DNA of 64,000 nucleotides from Pseudomonas orientalis (lineage in GTDB: Bacteria; Pseudomonadota; Gammaproteobacteria; Pseudomonadales; Pseudomonadaceae), in the NCBI RefSeq assembly GCF_022807995.1, contig NZ_CP094351.1, forward strand, positions 122,501 to 186,500, in the 5' to 3' direction. The position numbers were made by a program, and so were the translations under genes. A model generated the notes under the pieces. That model was not told where the DNA came from, made no database searches, and saw nothing but the letters and a program-made list of their open reading frames with translations. Below, one piece after another: positions 30,143 to 40,111 of this stretch (positions within the stretch are counted from its first letter, which is position 1; every line of letters starts with the position of its first letter).

Positions 30143-32299
30143 GTGGAATCCGAAGTCAGTCGAGTTCATCTCAGTCATGATCCACGCACGCTGCACGACG
30201 ATCCGTTACTCGACGGGTTGTTGGCACTCTGCGCCCTGCATCAGAAACCGGCCAGCGCGGCCATGCTCACCACCGGCCTGCCGCTGCCTTCGCAGCGTCT
30301 GAGTGCCGAGTTGCTGGCGCGCGCCGCCGCGCGCGCCGGGCTGCAAGGCCGGCTGCTGCAACGCAGGCTCGAACAGATCCCGGCCATCGCCTTACCGGCG
30401 CTGCTGCTGCTCAAGGACGGACGCAGTACCGTGCTGGTCGGCTGGGAAGGTGACGATCAGGCGCGGGTGCTGCTCAGTGAAAGCGATGGCGGCGAAGTGC
30501 TGATCAAGCGCGAGCTGCTGGCCGACGACTACACCGGCAAAGTCTTCTTTGCCCAGCCGCAGCACAAATTCGACGTTAACCATGGCACGCTGATTCCCCG
30601 GGCGCGATCCTGGTTTCGTGACACGCTCAAGCGTTCGCGCTGGCTGTATACCGATGCCATCGCCGCCAGCTTCCTGATCAACATCATCGCCATGGCCGCG
30701 CCGCTGTTCGTGATGAACGTGTATGACCGCGTGGTGCCGAACCAGGCCACCTCTACGCTGTGGGTGCTGGCCGTGGGCATCTGCGGTGCGTACCTGTTCG
30801 ACCTGGTGCTCAAGAGCCTGCGCAGTCTGTGCCTGGACCTGGCCGGTAAAAAAACCGACCTGATCATCTCCGCCACCTTGTTCGAGCGCATCGTCGGCAT
30901 GTCGATGAAGTACCGCCCGGCGCGGGTCGGCAGCTTTGCGCAAAACATTCATGAGTTCCAGAGCCTGCGCGACTTCCTCGCGTCGCTGACCCTCACCAGC
31001 CTGATCGACCTGCCGTTCACGCTGCTCATCTTCCTGGTGATCGCCCTGCTCGGTGGCCATTTGGTGTGGATTCCGGTACTGGCATTCCCGATTGCCCTGG
31101 GTATCGGCTACGCCCTGCAAAAACCCTTGGTCGCGACCATGGAACGCACCATGGCCCTGGCCGCAGAGCGCCAGTCGAGCCTGATCGAAACCCTCGCCGG
31201 GCTGGATGCGGTCAAGGTCAACAACGCCGAGAGCGAACGCCAGTACGGCTGGGAACAGACCATCGGCACCTTGAGCCGGCTCGAACTGCGGGTGAAGTTG
31301 CTGTCGGGCCTGTCGATGAACATGACCCTGCTGATCCAGCAACTGGCCGGCGTGATCATGATCGTGTTCGGCGTGTACCAGATCATCGATGGCAACCTCA
31401 GCATGGGCGGCCTGATTGCCTGCTACATGCTCAGCGGCCGCGCCTTGAGCCCGCTCGCCTCGCTGTCGGGCCTGCTTACGCGCTACCAGCAGGCCAAGGT
31501 CACCATGACCTCGGTGGACCAGATGATGGAGCTGCCCCAGGAGCGCAATTTCGAAGAGCGCCCCATGAGCCGTCGCACCCTCCAAGGCGCCATCGAGTGC
31601 CGGAACCTGAATTTCACCTACCCGAACCAACAGAATCCGGCGCTGAAAAACATCAACCTGGTGATCAAGCCAGGGGAAAAGATCGGCATCATCGGTCGCA
31701 GCGGCTCGGGTAAAAGCTCCCTGGCCAAACTGATCGTCGGCCTGTATCAACCTGACTCCGGCGCGTTGCTGGTAGACGGTGTGGACGTACGCCAGATTGA
31801 CGTCAGTGAACTGCGCCACAACATCGGCTACGTCGCCCAGGATATCCAACTGCTGGCCGGCACCCTGCGCGACAACCTGGTCAGCGGTGCGCGCTACGTC
31901 GAAGACGAAATGGTGCTGCAAGCCGCCGAACTGGCCGGTGTGCACGAATTTGCCCGCCTGCACCCGCAGGGCTACGAGTTGCAGGTTGGCGAGCGCGGGC
32001 AGAACCTGTCCGGCGGTCAGCGCCAGAACGTCGCCCTGGCCCGTGCATTGCTGCTCAACCCGCCCATCCTGCTGCTGGACGAACCCACCAGCGCCATGGA
32101 CAACACTGGTGAAGAACGCTTGAAACAACGCCTGCACGCCGTGGTGCAAAACAAGACCGTAGTCCTGGTGACGCACCGTGCCTCGCTGCTGTCCCTGGTG
32201 GACCGCCTGTTGGTGGTCGACCGTGGGCAGATCCTCGCGGACGGCCCGAAAGCCGTGGTCATGGAAGCGTTGAAGAAGGGGCAGATCAGTGTCGCTTAA
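30143..32299 (+). CDS. lapB: LapB, type I secretion ABC transporter
   Basis: The inner-membrane ABC transporter that powers LapA export, 718 residues from a GTG. It has an N-terminal C39-like domain (about 1-135) lacking the catalytic CGxA motif, so it binds substrate rather than cutting it. A six-helix membrane domain (about 160-430) follows, then an ATPase with Walker A GRSGSGKSS, signature NLSGGQRQ, Walker B ILLLDEPTSAMD and switch VTHR. The stop overlaps the start of lapC by 11 bp. Confidence 0.95.
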   Translation: MESEVSRVHLSHDPRTLHDDPLLDGLLALCALHQKPASAAMLTTGLPLPSQRLSAELLARAAARAGLQGRLLQRRLEQIPAIALPALLLLKDGRSTVLVGWEGDDQARVLLSESDGGEVLIKRELLADDYTGKVFFAQPQHKFDVNHGTLIPRARSWFRDTLKRSRWLYTDAIAASFLINIIAMAAPLFVMNVYDRVVPNQATSTLWVLAVGICGAYLFDLVLKSLRSLCLDLAGKKTDLIISATLFERIVGMSMKYRPARVGSFAQNIHEFQSLRDFLASLTLTSLIDLPFTLLIFLVIALLGGHLVWIPVLAFPIALGIGYALQKPLVATMERTMALAAERQSSLIETLAGLDAVKVNNAESERQYGWEQTIGTLSRLELRVKLLSGLSMNMTLLIQQLAGVIMIVFGVYQIIDGNLSMGGLIACYMLSGRALSPLASLSGLLTRYQQAKVTMTSVDQMMELPQERNFEERPMSRRTLQGAIECRNLNFTYPNQQNPALKNINLVIKPGEKIGIIGRSGSGKSSLAKLIVGLYQPDSGALLVDGVDVRQIDVSELRHNIGYVAQDIQLLAGTLRDNLVSGARYVEDEMVLQAAELAGVHEFARLHPQGYELQVGERGQNLSGGQRQNVALARALLLNPPILLLDEPTSAMDNTGEERLKQRLHAVVQNKTVVLVTHRASLLSLVDRLLVVDRGQILADGPKAVVMEALKKGQISVA

Positions 32300-33653
32300 T
32301 GCCATCAAGAGCGCGGTCGGGCGCTACTTCAAAGGTTCCGACTCGCTGCAGGGCCAGCCGCTGCCCGAGGTCAACAAAGCGCTGATCGAAGATGCGCCGC
32401 GCGTCATCCGCCTGACCATCTGGGCGATCATCGCGTTCTTTGTGTTCCTGGTGGTGTGGGCGGGCTTCTCCGAAATCGACGAAGTGACCCGTGGCGACGG
32501 CAAGGCGATTCCGTCGTCCAAGCTGCAGAAAATCCAGAACCTGGAAGGCGGTATCGTCGCCGAGCTGTACGTCAAGGAAGGCCAGATCGTCGAGGCCGGC
32601 GCGCCGTTGATTCGCCTGGACGACACGCGGTTCGTGTCCAACGCCGGGGAAACCGAAGCGCTGCGCCTGGCCATGCAACTGCGCGTTGAGCGCCTGAGTG
32701 CGCAGGTGGACGACCGCCCGCTGAATATTCCCGACGATGTACTCAAGGCCGCACCCAGCCAGGCCGCCAACGAGCGCTCACTGTATGAGAGCCGCCGCCA
32801 GCAGTTGAAAGACGAAGTCGGCGGTTTGCAGGAGCAGCTGGTGCAGCGCCAACAGGAGTTGCGTGAGTTCACCTCCAAGCAGAGCCAGTACCGCAGCCAG
32901 TTGTCCCTGCAACGTCAGGAAATCAACATGTCCGAGCCGCTGGTGGCCCAGGGCGCGGTATCGCCGGTGGAAGTGCTGCGCCTCAAGCGCGCCGAAATGG
33001 AAACCCGCGGCCAGCTGGACGCCACCACCCTGGCGATCCCGCGCGCCGAATCGGCGATCAAGGAAGTGCAGCGCAAGATCGACGAGACCCGTGGCAAATT
33101 CCGCAGCGAAGCCCTGACCCAGCTCAACGAGGCGCGCACCGAACTGAACAAGGCCGAATCCACTGGCCGCGCCCTGGAAGACCGCGTCAGCCGTACCCTG
33201 GTCACCTCGCCGGTGCGCGGCATCGTCAAGCAGTTGCTGGTCAACACCGTCGGCGGCGTGATCCAGCCGGGCAGCGACATGGTGGAAATCGTGCCGCTGG
33301 ACGACACCCTGCTGGTGGAAGCCAAGATCCGTCCGCAAGACATCGCCTTCCTGCACCCTGGGCAAGAAGCGGTGGTCAAATTCACCGCCTATGACTACAC
33401 CATCTACGGTGGCCTGAAGGCCAAGCTCGAACGCATCGGCGCCGACACCATCACCGATGAAGACAAGAAAACCACCTACTACATGATCACCCTGCGCACC
33501 GACCGCAGCCACCTGGGCACCGATGAGAAGCCGCTGCTGATCATCCCCGGCATGGTCGCTTCGGTGGACATCATCACCGGCAAGAAAAGCATCCTCAGCT
33601 ACCTGCTCAAGCCGATCATCAAGGCGCGGGCGGAGGCGTTGCACGAGCGTTGA
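32289..33653 (+). CDS. lapC: LapC, HlyD-family membrane fusion protein
   Basis: The periplasmic adaptor linking LapB to LapE, 454 residues from a GTG inside the end of lapB. A short cytoplasmic N-terminus and one membrane helix (about 38-58) precede a lipoyl half (KIQNLEGGIVAELYVKEGQIVEAG), a long coiled-coil hairpin (about 130-290), the second lipoyl half (TSPVRGIVKQLLVNTVGGVIQPG) and the beta-barrel end. Overlap with lapB indicates coupling. A pair of REP sequences follows 20 bp after the stop. Confidence 0.95.
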   Translation: MSLNAIKSAVGRYFKGSDSLQGQPLPEVNKALIEDAPRVIRLTIWAIIAFFVFLVVWAGFSEIDEVTRGDGKAIPSSKLQKIQNLEGGIVAELYVKEGQIVEAGAPLIRLDDTRFVSNAGETEALRLAMQLRVERLSAQVDDRPLNIPDDVLKAAPSQAANERSLYESRRQQLKDEVGGLQEQLVQRQQELREFTSKQSQYRSQLSLQRQEINMSEPLVAQGAVSPVEVLRLKRAEMETRGQLDATTLAIPRAESAIKEVQRKIDETRGKFRSEALTQLNEARTELNKAESTGRALEDRVSRTLVTSPVRGIVKQLLVNTVGGVIQPGSDMVEIVPLDDTLLVEAKIRPQDIAFLHPGQEAVVKFTAYDYTIYGGLKAKLERIGADTITDEDKKTTYYMITLRTDRSHLGTDEKPLLIIPGMVASVDIITGKKSILSYLLKPIIKARAEALHER

Positions 33654-33672
33654 TCTCTATCGCCTGCTCCGG

Positions 33673-33750
33673 CCCTATCGGGGGCAAGCCCCCTCCCACA
33701 TTTGAATGTGTTCACAATCAAGTGTGGGAGGGGGCTTGCCCCCGATAGGG
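33673..33750. repeat. REP pair in outward orientation, possible terminator of lapEBC
   Basis: CCCTATCGGGGGCAAGCCCC at the left and its reverse complement at the right enclose about 25 bp. The order of the two REPs is opposite to that at 13614, 35724 and 56256. The whole segment can fold into one long hairpin directly after lapC. Confidence 0.88.
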
Positions 33751-33768
33751 CCATCAGCATCACCCCAT

Positions 33769-33782
33769 GCATATGGATATGC
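33769..33782. promoter_or_regulatory. short inverted repeat upstream of the dioxygenase gene
   Basis: GCATAT-GG-ATATGC lies about 70 bp before the TauD-type gene. It could be a regulator site, perhaps for the adjacent LysR protein, but only the symmetry and position support this. Confidence 0.3.
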
Positions 33783-33851
33783 CCTAACAGTATTTAAACT
33801 TCCTCTCTCAGGCCTATAAATTCACTCCCCTGTCCGCCGGAAGTGAACCCA

Positions 33852-34718
33852 ATGCCCGCCACCCTTCAAACCTTCGACATCCGCCCCTTCCCCGGCAGTG
33901 TCGGTGCCGAAATCGTCGGCCTGGATCTGTCCCAACCCGTCAACGAACAAGACTTCGTCCGCATTCACCGCGCGCACCTGGACCATCACGTCATCGTGTT
34001 CCGCGACCAGCACATCACCCCTAAACAACAAATCGCCTTCAGCCGCCGCTTCGGCGTGCTGCAAATTCATGTACTCAAGCAGTTCCTGCTGGCCAACCAC
34101 CCGGAAATCCTGATCGTCTCCAACATCATCGAAAACGGCCAATCCATCGGCCTGGGCGATGCGGGCAAGTTCTGGCACTCGGACCTGTCGTACAAGGAAC
34201 TGCCCAGCCTGGGCTCGATGCTGCATGCCCAGGAACTGCCGTCCGAAGGCGGCGACACCCTGTTTGCCGACATGCACAAAGCCTGGGAGCAACTGCCCGA
34301 GCACCTGCGCAACGCCGTCGAAGGGCGCTGCGCCGCGCATTCCTACACCGCGCGTTACAGCGAAACCAAATTCGAAGGCAACTGGCGGCCGACCCTGACC
34401 CCGGAGCAGCTTGCCCAGGTGACCGAAGTGGTACACCCCATCGTGCGCACCCATCCTGAAAACGGCCGCAAGGCGCTGTTCGTCAGCGAAGGCTTCACCA
34501 CCCGCATCGTCGGCCTGCCGGATGACGAAAGCCGCGACCTGCTGGCCCAGCTCTATGCCCACAGCGTCCGGCCGGAAAATATCTACCGCCATCAGTGGCA
34601 GCCCCACGACCTGCTGTTCTGGGACAACCGCTCACTGATCCACCTGGCCGCCGGTTGCCCGAGCCACCTGCGGCGTAAGTTATTCCGCACCACCATCCAG
34701 GGCGACGCGCCGTTCTGA
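33852..34718 (+). CDS. TauD/TfdA-family Fe(II)/2-oxoglutarate dioxygenase
   Basis: A 288-residue soluble dioxygenase from the ATG at 33852; GGAAG eight bases upstream favours it over a GTG at 33843. The iron-binding facial triad is visible as HxD in FWHSDLSY (near 111) and the distal His in LIHLAAG (near 259). The 2-oxoglutarate-binding Arg lies in HLRRKLFRTTI, about 13 residues after that His. The family oxidises sulfonates, aryloxy acids or similar compounds; the substrate here is unknown. A LysR regulator follows 60 bp downstream, a common pairing. Confidence 0.87.
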   Translation: MPATLQTFDIRPFPGSVGAEIVGLDLSQPVNEQDFVRIHRAHLDHHVIVFRDQHITPKQQIAFSRRFGVLQIHVLKQFLLANHPEILIVSNIIENGQSIGLGDAGKFWHSDLSYKELPSLGSMLHAQELPSEGGDTLFADMHKAWEQLPEHLRNAVEGRCAAHSYTARYSETKFEGNWRPTLTPEQLAQVTEVVHPIVRTHPENGRKALFVSEGFTTRIVGLPDDESRDLLAQLYAHSVRPENIYRHQWQPHDLLFWDNRSLIHLAAGCPSHLRRKLFRTTIQGDAPF

Positions 34719-34778
34719 ACCGATAAAGCCTGCTAGGATTGCGTCCAGTTCACTCCCGATCAATCAAGAGTGCTTGGC

Positions 34779-35696
34779 ATGCAACTACCGGACATGAACC
34801 TGCTCGTCGCCCTCGACGCCTTGCTCGATGAGGGCAGTGTGGTGGGCGCGGCGCGGCGGATGAACCTGAGCCCGGCGGCCATGAGCCGCACCCTCACGCG
34901 TATCCGCGAAGCAGTGGGCGATCCGATCCTGGTACGCGCCGGTCGCGGCCTGGTACCGACGCCCAAGGCGCTGGAACTGCAAGGCCAGGTGCGCAATGTG
35001 GTGGAGCAGGCGGCGTTGCTGTTTCGCTCCGCCGATCAAGTGGACCTGAGCACCCTGCGCCGCCGCTTCAGCGTGCGCGCCAATGACTTTTTCATCGGCG
35101 TGTATGGCGGTCGCTTGTTCGACACCCTGCAGCGCGCGGCGCCGTTCTGCGAACTGCGCTTCGTGCCCGAAGGCGACACCGACGACGAAGCCCTGCGCGA
35201 GGGGCGATTAGACTTGCGGGTGAGCAACACCATGCCCGCCAGCCCGGAAGCGAAGGTGCAGAATCTGTTCTCGACCACCTTTGTCGGGCTGGCGCGGCAA
35301 GACCACCCGCTGTTCGACGAAGATATCACCGCCGCACGCTTTGCCAGCTATTCCCACATCAGCATCTCGCGGCGCGGCATCGCCCGTGGGCCCATCGATA
35401 CTGCGTTGAATGCCCAGGGCCTGGAGCGCCGCGTGGCAATGATCGCCCCGGGCTTTCACGGTGCGATGTTCATGCTGCCCGACTCCGACCTGCTTTTACC
35501 GGTGCCCAAGGAAGCCCTCCTGAGTGCTCGGCGCCTGAAACTGCCGCTGCGCTCGTTCGCCTTGCCGATTTCGCTGCCGACCCTGGTATTGGCGCAATCC
35601 TGGCACCCGCGCTTCGACAAGGACCCGGCGCACAAATGGCTGCGCGAAACCATGCGCGAGAGCTGCCACGCCACCTGGCTGGAAGCCCAACCGGGC
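34779..35696 (+). CDS. LysR-family transcriptional regulator
   Basis: A 305- to 306-residue regulator from the ATG at 34779, with AAGAG upstream; a GTG at 34770 is an alternative. The N-terminal winged helix-turn-helix (MNLLVALDALLDEGSVVGAA, LSPAAMSRTLTRIREAVGDP) is followed by the linker helix and a two-lobed ligand domain. Placement after the dioxygenase gene suggests it controls that gene, though it is on the same strand instead of divergent. The inducer is unknown. Confidence 0.88.
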
Positions 35697-35723
35697 TGAA
35701 ATCTCAAGCCATGCGCGATCAAA

Positions 35724-35815
35724 ATGTGGGAGGGGGCTTGCCCCCGATAGCGGTGTGACAGTCACCTGATGTGAAACTGAAACACCGCAATCGGGGGCAA
35801 GCCCCCTCCCACATT
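35724..35815. repeat. REPIN, paired inverted REP sequences
   Basis: ATGTGGGAGGGGGCTTGCCC and its reverse complement face each other over about 90 bp. It lies between the LysR gene and the MFS transporter gene. Confidence 0.92.
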
Positions 35816-35937
35816 AAAAGCTCTGCATTACCCGGTGGATTGCGCCTGGCGCACTTATAACCTGCCAACAAGTCACTTTTTGTCATGCATTTGCCTGATT
35901 AAACTGCTCGGGTATTCCTATTCCGAGTTACCTGTCC

Positions 35938-37473
35938 ATGACATCGCTCGCTGCCCCCGCCTTCGAGGCCGCAGCCAAACCTACTGCGCCCAGCCCACCG
36001 GTATTCGGCCCGCGCATCATCATCGGCCTGGTCGGTGTGTTGCTGGCGGTGCTGGTGTCCGGCCTCAACGAGATGGTCACCAAGGTCGCCCTCGCCGATA
36101 TCCGTGGTGCGCTGTACATCGGCTTTGACGAAGGTACCTGGCTGGTCGCGGCCTACACCGCCACCTCCGTGGCGGCGATGGCGTTCGCGCCGTGGTGTGC
36201 GGTGACGCTCTCGCTGCGCCGTTTCACCCTGTGTGCCATCGGCCTGTTTACCCTGCTCGGCATCCTGTGCCCGTTCGCACCGAACTACGAAAGCCTGCTG
36301 CTCCTGCGCACCGTGCAAGGCCTGGCCGGTGGCGCGTTGCCGCCGATGCTGATGACCGTGGCGCTGCGGTTCCTGCCGGCCAACGTCAAGTTATACGGCC
36401 TGGCCGGTTATGCCCTGACGGCCACCTTCGGCCCGAGCCTGGGCACGCCGCTGGCGGCGCTGTGGACCGAATATGTCGGCTGGCAATGGGCGTTCTGGCA
36501 GATCGTCGGGCCCTGCCTGCTGGCGATGGCCGCCGTGGCCTACGGCTTGCCGCAGGACCCGCTGCGCCTGGAGCGTTTCAAACACTTCAACTGGCGCGGC
36601 CTGCTGCTGGGCTTTCCGGCAATCTGCATGCTGGTGATCGGCCTGTTGCAAGGCAATCGCCTGGACTGGTTCGAGTCGGGCCTGATCACCTTCCTGCTCA
36701 GTGGCGGCACGCTGCTGATGGTGCTGTTCATGCTCAATGAATGGTCGCAGCCGCTGCCGTTCTTCAAGTTGCAGATGCTCGGCCTGCGCAACCTGTCGTT
36801 CGCGTTGATCGTGCTGGCCGGCGTGTTGATGGTGTTGACCTCGGTCATCATCATCCCGTCGAGTTTTCTCGCCCAGGTCCAGGGTTACCGCCCCCTGCAA
36901 ACCGCGCCGGTGATGCTGCTGATGGCGCTGCCACAGTTGATCGCGCTGCCGCTGGTGGCGGCGCTGTGCAACCTGCGCTGGGTCGATTGCCGCTGGGTAC
37001 TGGGGACAGGCCTGGGCATGCTGGTGCTGTGCTGTATCGGCAGTTCGCACCTGACCTCGGCGTGGATCCGCGATGATTTTTATGGCTGGTACCTGCTGCA
37101 GATTTTCGGTCAGCCGATGGCCGTGTTGCCGTTGCTGATGTTGTCCACCGGCAGTATCCAGCCCATCGAAGGGCCGTTCGCCTCGGCCTGGTTCAACACC
37201 GTCAAGGGCCTGTCCGCCGTGATCGCCACCGCCGTGCTGGATACGTTGACCACCCGGCGCGGGCATTTTCACTCGACCATGCTGGTGGACCGCCTGGGCA
37301 ACTCGCCCCTTGCCGACGCTGACGCGCCGGGCCTCGCCCACCGCTTGCACGAACAGACCGTGGTGCTGACCTCTTCGGATCTTTACGTCGTCATGGCCGG
37401 TGTCGCGGTGGCGTTGATCCTACTGATTTTCTGGATGCCCACGCGGATCTATCCGCCTCGCGCTCCGGCCTGA
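35938..37473 (+). CDS. MFS drug:proton transporter, DHA2 (EmrB-like)
   Basis: A 511-residue, roughly 14-helix major facilitator protein. The first helix (RIIIGLVGVLLAVLVSGLNE) follows a 28-residue cytoplasmic N-terminus; motif C-like GYALTATFGPSLGTPLAALW and a conserved PWCAVTLSLRRF loop are visible. It is the inner-membrane pump of a tripartite efflux unit with the next two genes (16-bp gap, then a 4-bp overlap). The substrate is unknown. Confidence 0.9.
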   Translation: MTSLAAPAFEAAAKPTAPSPPVFGPRIIIGLVGVLLAVLVSGLNEMVTKVALADIRGALYIGFDEGTWLVAAYTATSVAAMAFAPWCAVTLSLRRFTLCAIGLFTLLGILCPFAPNYESLLLLRTVQGLAGGALPPMLMTVALRFLPANVKLYGLAGYALTATFGPSLGTPLAALWTEYVGWQWAFWQIVGPCLLAMAAVAYGLPQDPLRLERFKHFNWRGLLLGFPAICMLVIGLLQGNRLDWFESGLITFLLSGGTLLMVLFMLNEWSQPLPFFKLQMLGLRNLSFALIVLAGVLMVLTSVIIIPSSFLAQVQGYRPLQTAPVMLLMALPQLIALPLVAALCNLRWVDCRWVLGTGLGMLVLCCIGSSHLTSAWIRDDFYGWYLLQIFGQPMAVLPLLMLSTGSIQPIEGPFASAWFNTVKGLSAVIATAVLDTLTTRRGHFHSTMLVDRLGNSPLADADAPGLAHRLHEQTVVLTSSDLYVVMAGVAVALILLIFWMPTRIYPPRAPA

Positions 37474-37488
37474 CCACAAGGACTTTCC

Positions 37489-38547
37489 ATGAAACGCAAA
37501 GACAAAATTGCCGTCTCCGTTATTACTGTATTTGCCGTCGGTGTGCTGGTTTACCTGGTTGCGCCGGGCGTACTGGGCAGCAAGCACCAGACCACCAACG
37601 ACGCCTTCGTCGCGGCTGATTTCACCCTGGTCGCTCCCCGCGTTGCCGGCTTCATCAAGGAAGTGCTGGTGGAAGACAACCAGCGTGTCAAGGCCGGGCA
37701 ACTGCTGGCGCTGATCGACGACCGCGACTTTCGCGCCGCCGCCCAGGCCGCCGACGCCGACACCCTGGTCGCCCAGGCGCAACTGAAAAACGCCAGCGCG
37801 ACCCTGGAGCGCCAAAGCTCGGTGATCGCCCAGGCCCAGGCCACCGTGGCGGCGGACCGTGCCGAAGTGGCGTTTGCCGAACACGAACTGAACCGCTACA
37901 ACCACCTCGCCGGCGTCGGCGCAGGCACTGTGCAGAACGCCCAGCAAGCCAAGACCCGCATCGACCAGGCCACCGCGCGCCTGGCCAAGTCCACCGCAGT
38001 GCTGGCCGCCGAACGCAAGCAAGTGGAAATCCTCACGGCCCAGCGCGACGCCGCCGAAGGTGGGCTCAAGCGCGCCCAGGCCGCGCTGGAAATGGCCAGT
38101 TATCAGCTGTCCTACACGCGCATTGTCGCGCCGGTCGACGGCATGGTCGGTGAGCGGGCGGTACGGGTCGGCGCCTATGTGACACCGGGCAGCAAGATCC
38201 TCGCGGTCGTGCCGCTGGCCGAAGCCTATGTCGTGGCCAATTTCCAGGAGACGCAACTGTCCCATATGCATGCCGGTCAAGCCGTGCAAGTGCGCGTCGA
38301 CAGCCTCGACGGCGAGACGCTCAACGGTCACCTGGAAAGCCTGGCGCCGGCCACAGGCGTGACGTTCGCCTCGGTCAAGCCGGACAACGCCACCGGCAAC
38401 TTCACCAAGGTGGTACAGCGCATTCCGGTGAAGATCGTGCTGGAGCCCAATCAGCCGCTGACCGAGCGCTTGCGCGTCGGTATGTCGGTGGAGGCCAGCG
38501 TCGACACCCAGGCGGTCGCGCCACACCCTGAGGTGGCCCAGCAATGA
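37489..38547 (+). CDS. HlyD/EmrA-family membrane fusion protein
   Basis: A 352-residue periplasmic adaptor. It has a single N-terminal membrane anchor (about 9-28), a lipoyl half (FTLVAPRVAGFIKEVLVEDN, DGxR-type), an alpha-hairpin rich in Ala and Gln (about 75-200), a second lipoyl half (IVAPVDGMVGERAVRVG) and a beta-barrel. AAGGA precedes the ATG. The stop overlaps the next start by ATGA. Confidence 0.92.
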   Translation: MKRKDKIAVSVITVFAVGVLVYLVAPGVLGSKHQTTNDAFVAADFTLVAPRVAGFIKEVLVEDNQRVKAGQLLALIDDRDFRAAAQAADADTLVAQAQLKNASATLERQSSVIAQAQATVAADRAEVAFAEHELNRYNHLAGVGAGTVQNAQQAKTRIDQATARLAKSTAVLAAERKQVEILTAQRDAAEGGLKRAQAALEMASYQLSYTRIVAPVDGMVGERAVRVGAYVTPGSKILAVVPLAEAYVVANFQETQLSHMHAGQAVQVRVDSLDGETLNGHLESLAPATGVTFASVKPDNATGNFTKVVQRIPVKIVLEPNQPLTERLRVGMSVEASVDTQAVAPHPEVAQQ

Positions 38548-39989
38548 GACAGCTCGCCTGGCTCACCTTGAGCCTCATCAGCCTGAGTGCCTGCACCGTC
38601 GGCCCGGATTTCCAGCGGCCGCAAGGCCCGCAAGTCGCCCAATGGAGTGAGCCCCAGGGGCGTCAGGCGGCCAGCCGTGTCAGCAGCGACCCGTTGCAGG
38701 AGCGCTGGTGGGACGTGTTCCACGACGAACAGTTGTCAGCGCTGACACGCCGCGCCCTCAACGATAACCTCGACCTGAAACTGGCGGGCAGCCGCCTGCA
38801 ACAGAGCCGCGCCGTGCGCCAGGTGACCACCGCCGAGCGCTACCCCGACGTCGATGCGGGCGGTGGTTACCAGCGCAAGCGCAACAGCGGCAAAGGCTTG
38901 AACGACCCTTCCGGCGAGAACGGCCGCTCGGCCTTCAGCCAATGGGACATGGGCTTTTCCGCTGCCTGGGAGCTGGATTTCTGGGGTCGGGTCAAGCGTG
39001 AGACCGAAGCCGCCGACGCCACCCTGGAAGTCGCCGAAAACGACCGCCGCGCCGTGTTGCTGTCGGTGCTGGCCGAGACCGCGCAGGACTACATCCAGCT
39101 GCGCGGCGTACAGAACACCCGCGCCGTCACCGAGCAAAACCTCGACGTCGCCCGCCACAGCCTCAAGCTCTCGCAACTGCGCCTGGCCGACGGCGTGGCG
39201 ACTGACCTGGACGTGGCCGAAGCCGCCGCCCAGGTCGCCGCCATCGAAGCGCGCCTGCCGGATCTGCAGCAACGCCAGGACCAGTTGATCAACGCCCTGA
39301 GCCTGCTGATGGGCGAGCCGCCTCAGGCCCTGCACGCGCAGTTGTCCAAAGACGCTCCCGTGCTGCAAACCCAACGCCAGGTCGCGATCGGCCTGCCATC
39401 GGAACTCGCCGAGCGCCGCCCCGACATCCGCCAGGCCGAAGCCCGCCTGCACGCCGCCACTGCCAGCATCGGCGTGGCCAAGGGCGACTTTTACCCACGC
39501 ATCACCCTGTCCGGCAGCCTGGGCTCCCAAGCCATGCAACTCTCGGATTTCGGCTCCTGGGGTTCCCGCGCCTTTGCCTTCGGTCCACAGCTGAGCCTGC
39601 CGCTGTTCAACGGCGGGCGCCTGCAAGGCATGGTCGATTTACGTGAAGCCCAGCAACAGGAGGCGGCGATTTCCTACCAGCAAACCGTGCTGCGCGCCTG
39701 GCATGAAATCGACGACCAACTGACCCGCTACAATGCCAGCCAACTGCGCCGCGACAGCCTGGCTGAAGCCGTGCGCCAGAACCAGATCGCACTGACCACC
39801 GCACAACACCAGTACGTCGAAGGCGTGGCCGATTTTGTCAATGTGCTCACCGTGCAAAGCGCGCTGCTGGCGACCCAGAAGCAGTGGGTGGAAAGCTCCA
39901 CGGGTGTGTCGTTGGCCATGGTCGGCTTGTACAAGGCGCTGGGAGGAGGGTGGGAGTCGGTGTATCCGTTGCAAGTCGTTCAGAAATGA
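38544..39989 (+). CDS. outer membrane efflux lipoprotein (OprM/NodT type)
   Basis: A 481-residue outer membrane factor. The signal peptide ends in a lipobox (LISLSAC, Cys near 17), followed by TVGPDF as usual in OprM relatives. Two repeated halves with long helices are visible (LADGVATDLDVAEAAAQVA; ELAERRPDIRQAEARLHAAT). With the two genes before it this forms an EmrAB-TolC-like tripartite exporter. Confidence 0.93.
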   Translation: MRQLAWLTLSLISLSACTVGPDFQRPQGPQVAQWSEPQGRQAASRVSSDPLQERWWDVFHDEQLSALTRRALNDNLDLKLAGSRLQQSRAVRQVTTAERYPDVDAGGGYQRKRNSGKGLNDPSGENGRSAFSQWDMGFSAAWELDFWGRVKRETEAADATLEVAENDRRAVLLSVLAETAQDYIQLRGVQNTRAVTEQNLDVARHSLKLSQLRLADGVATDLDVAEAAAQVAAIEARLPDLQQRQDQLINALSLLMGEPPQALHAQLSKDAPVLQTQRQVAIGLPSELAERRPDIRQAEARLHAATASIGVAKGDFYPRITLSGSLGSQAMQLSDFGSWGSRAFAFGPQLSLPLFNGGRLQGMVDLREAQQQEAAISYQQTVLRAWHEIDDQLTRYNASQLRRDSLAEAVRQNQIALTTAQHQYVEGVADFVNVLTVQSALLATQKQWVESSTGVSLAMVGLYKALGGGWESVYPLQVVQK

Positions 39990-40111
39990 TCGGAGGAAGC
40001 CGGGCGTACCAACAAGGCCTACGTCTCGCTGTGCACCAGTAATTTGGATTGCTGCTACGCAGAATGGCCGAAGGTGGTGTCGAGCGTGATCTACGATTGG
40101 TAATAGCTTTT

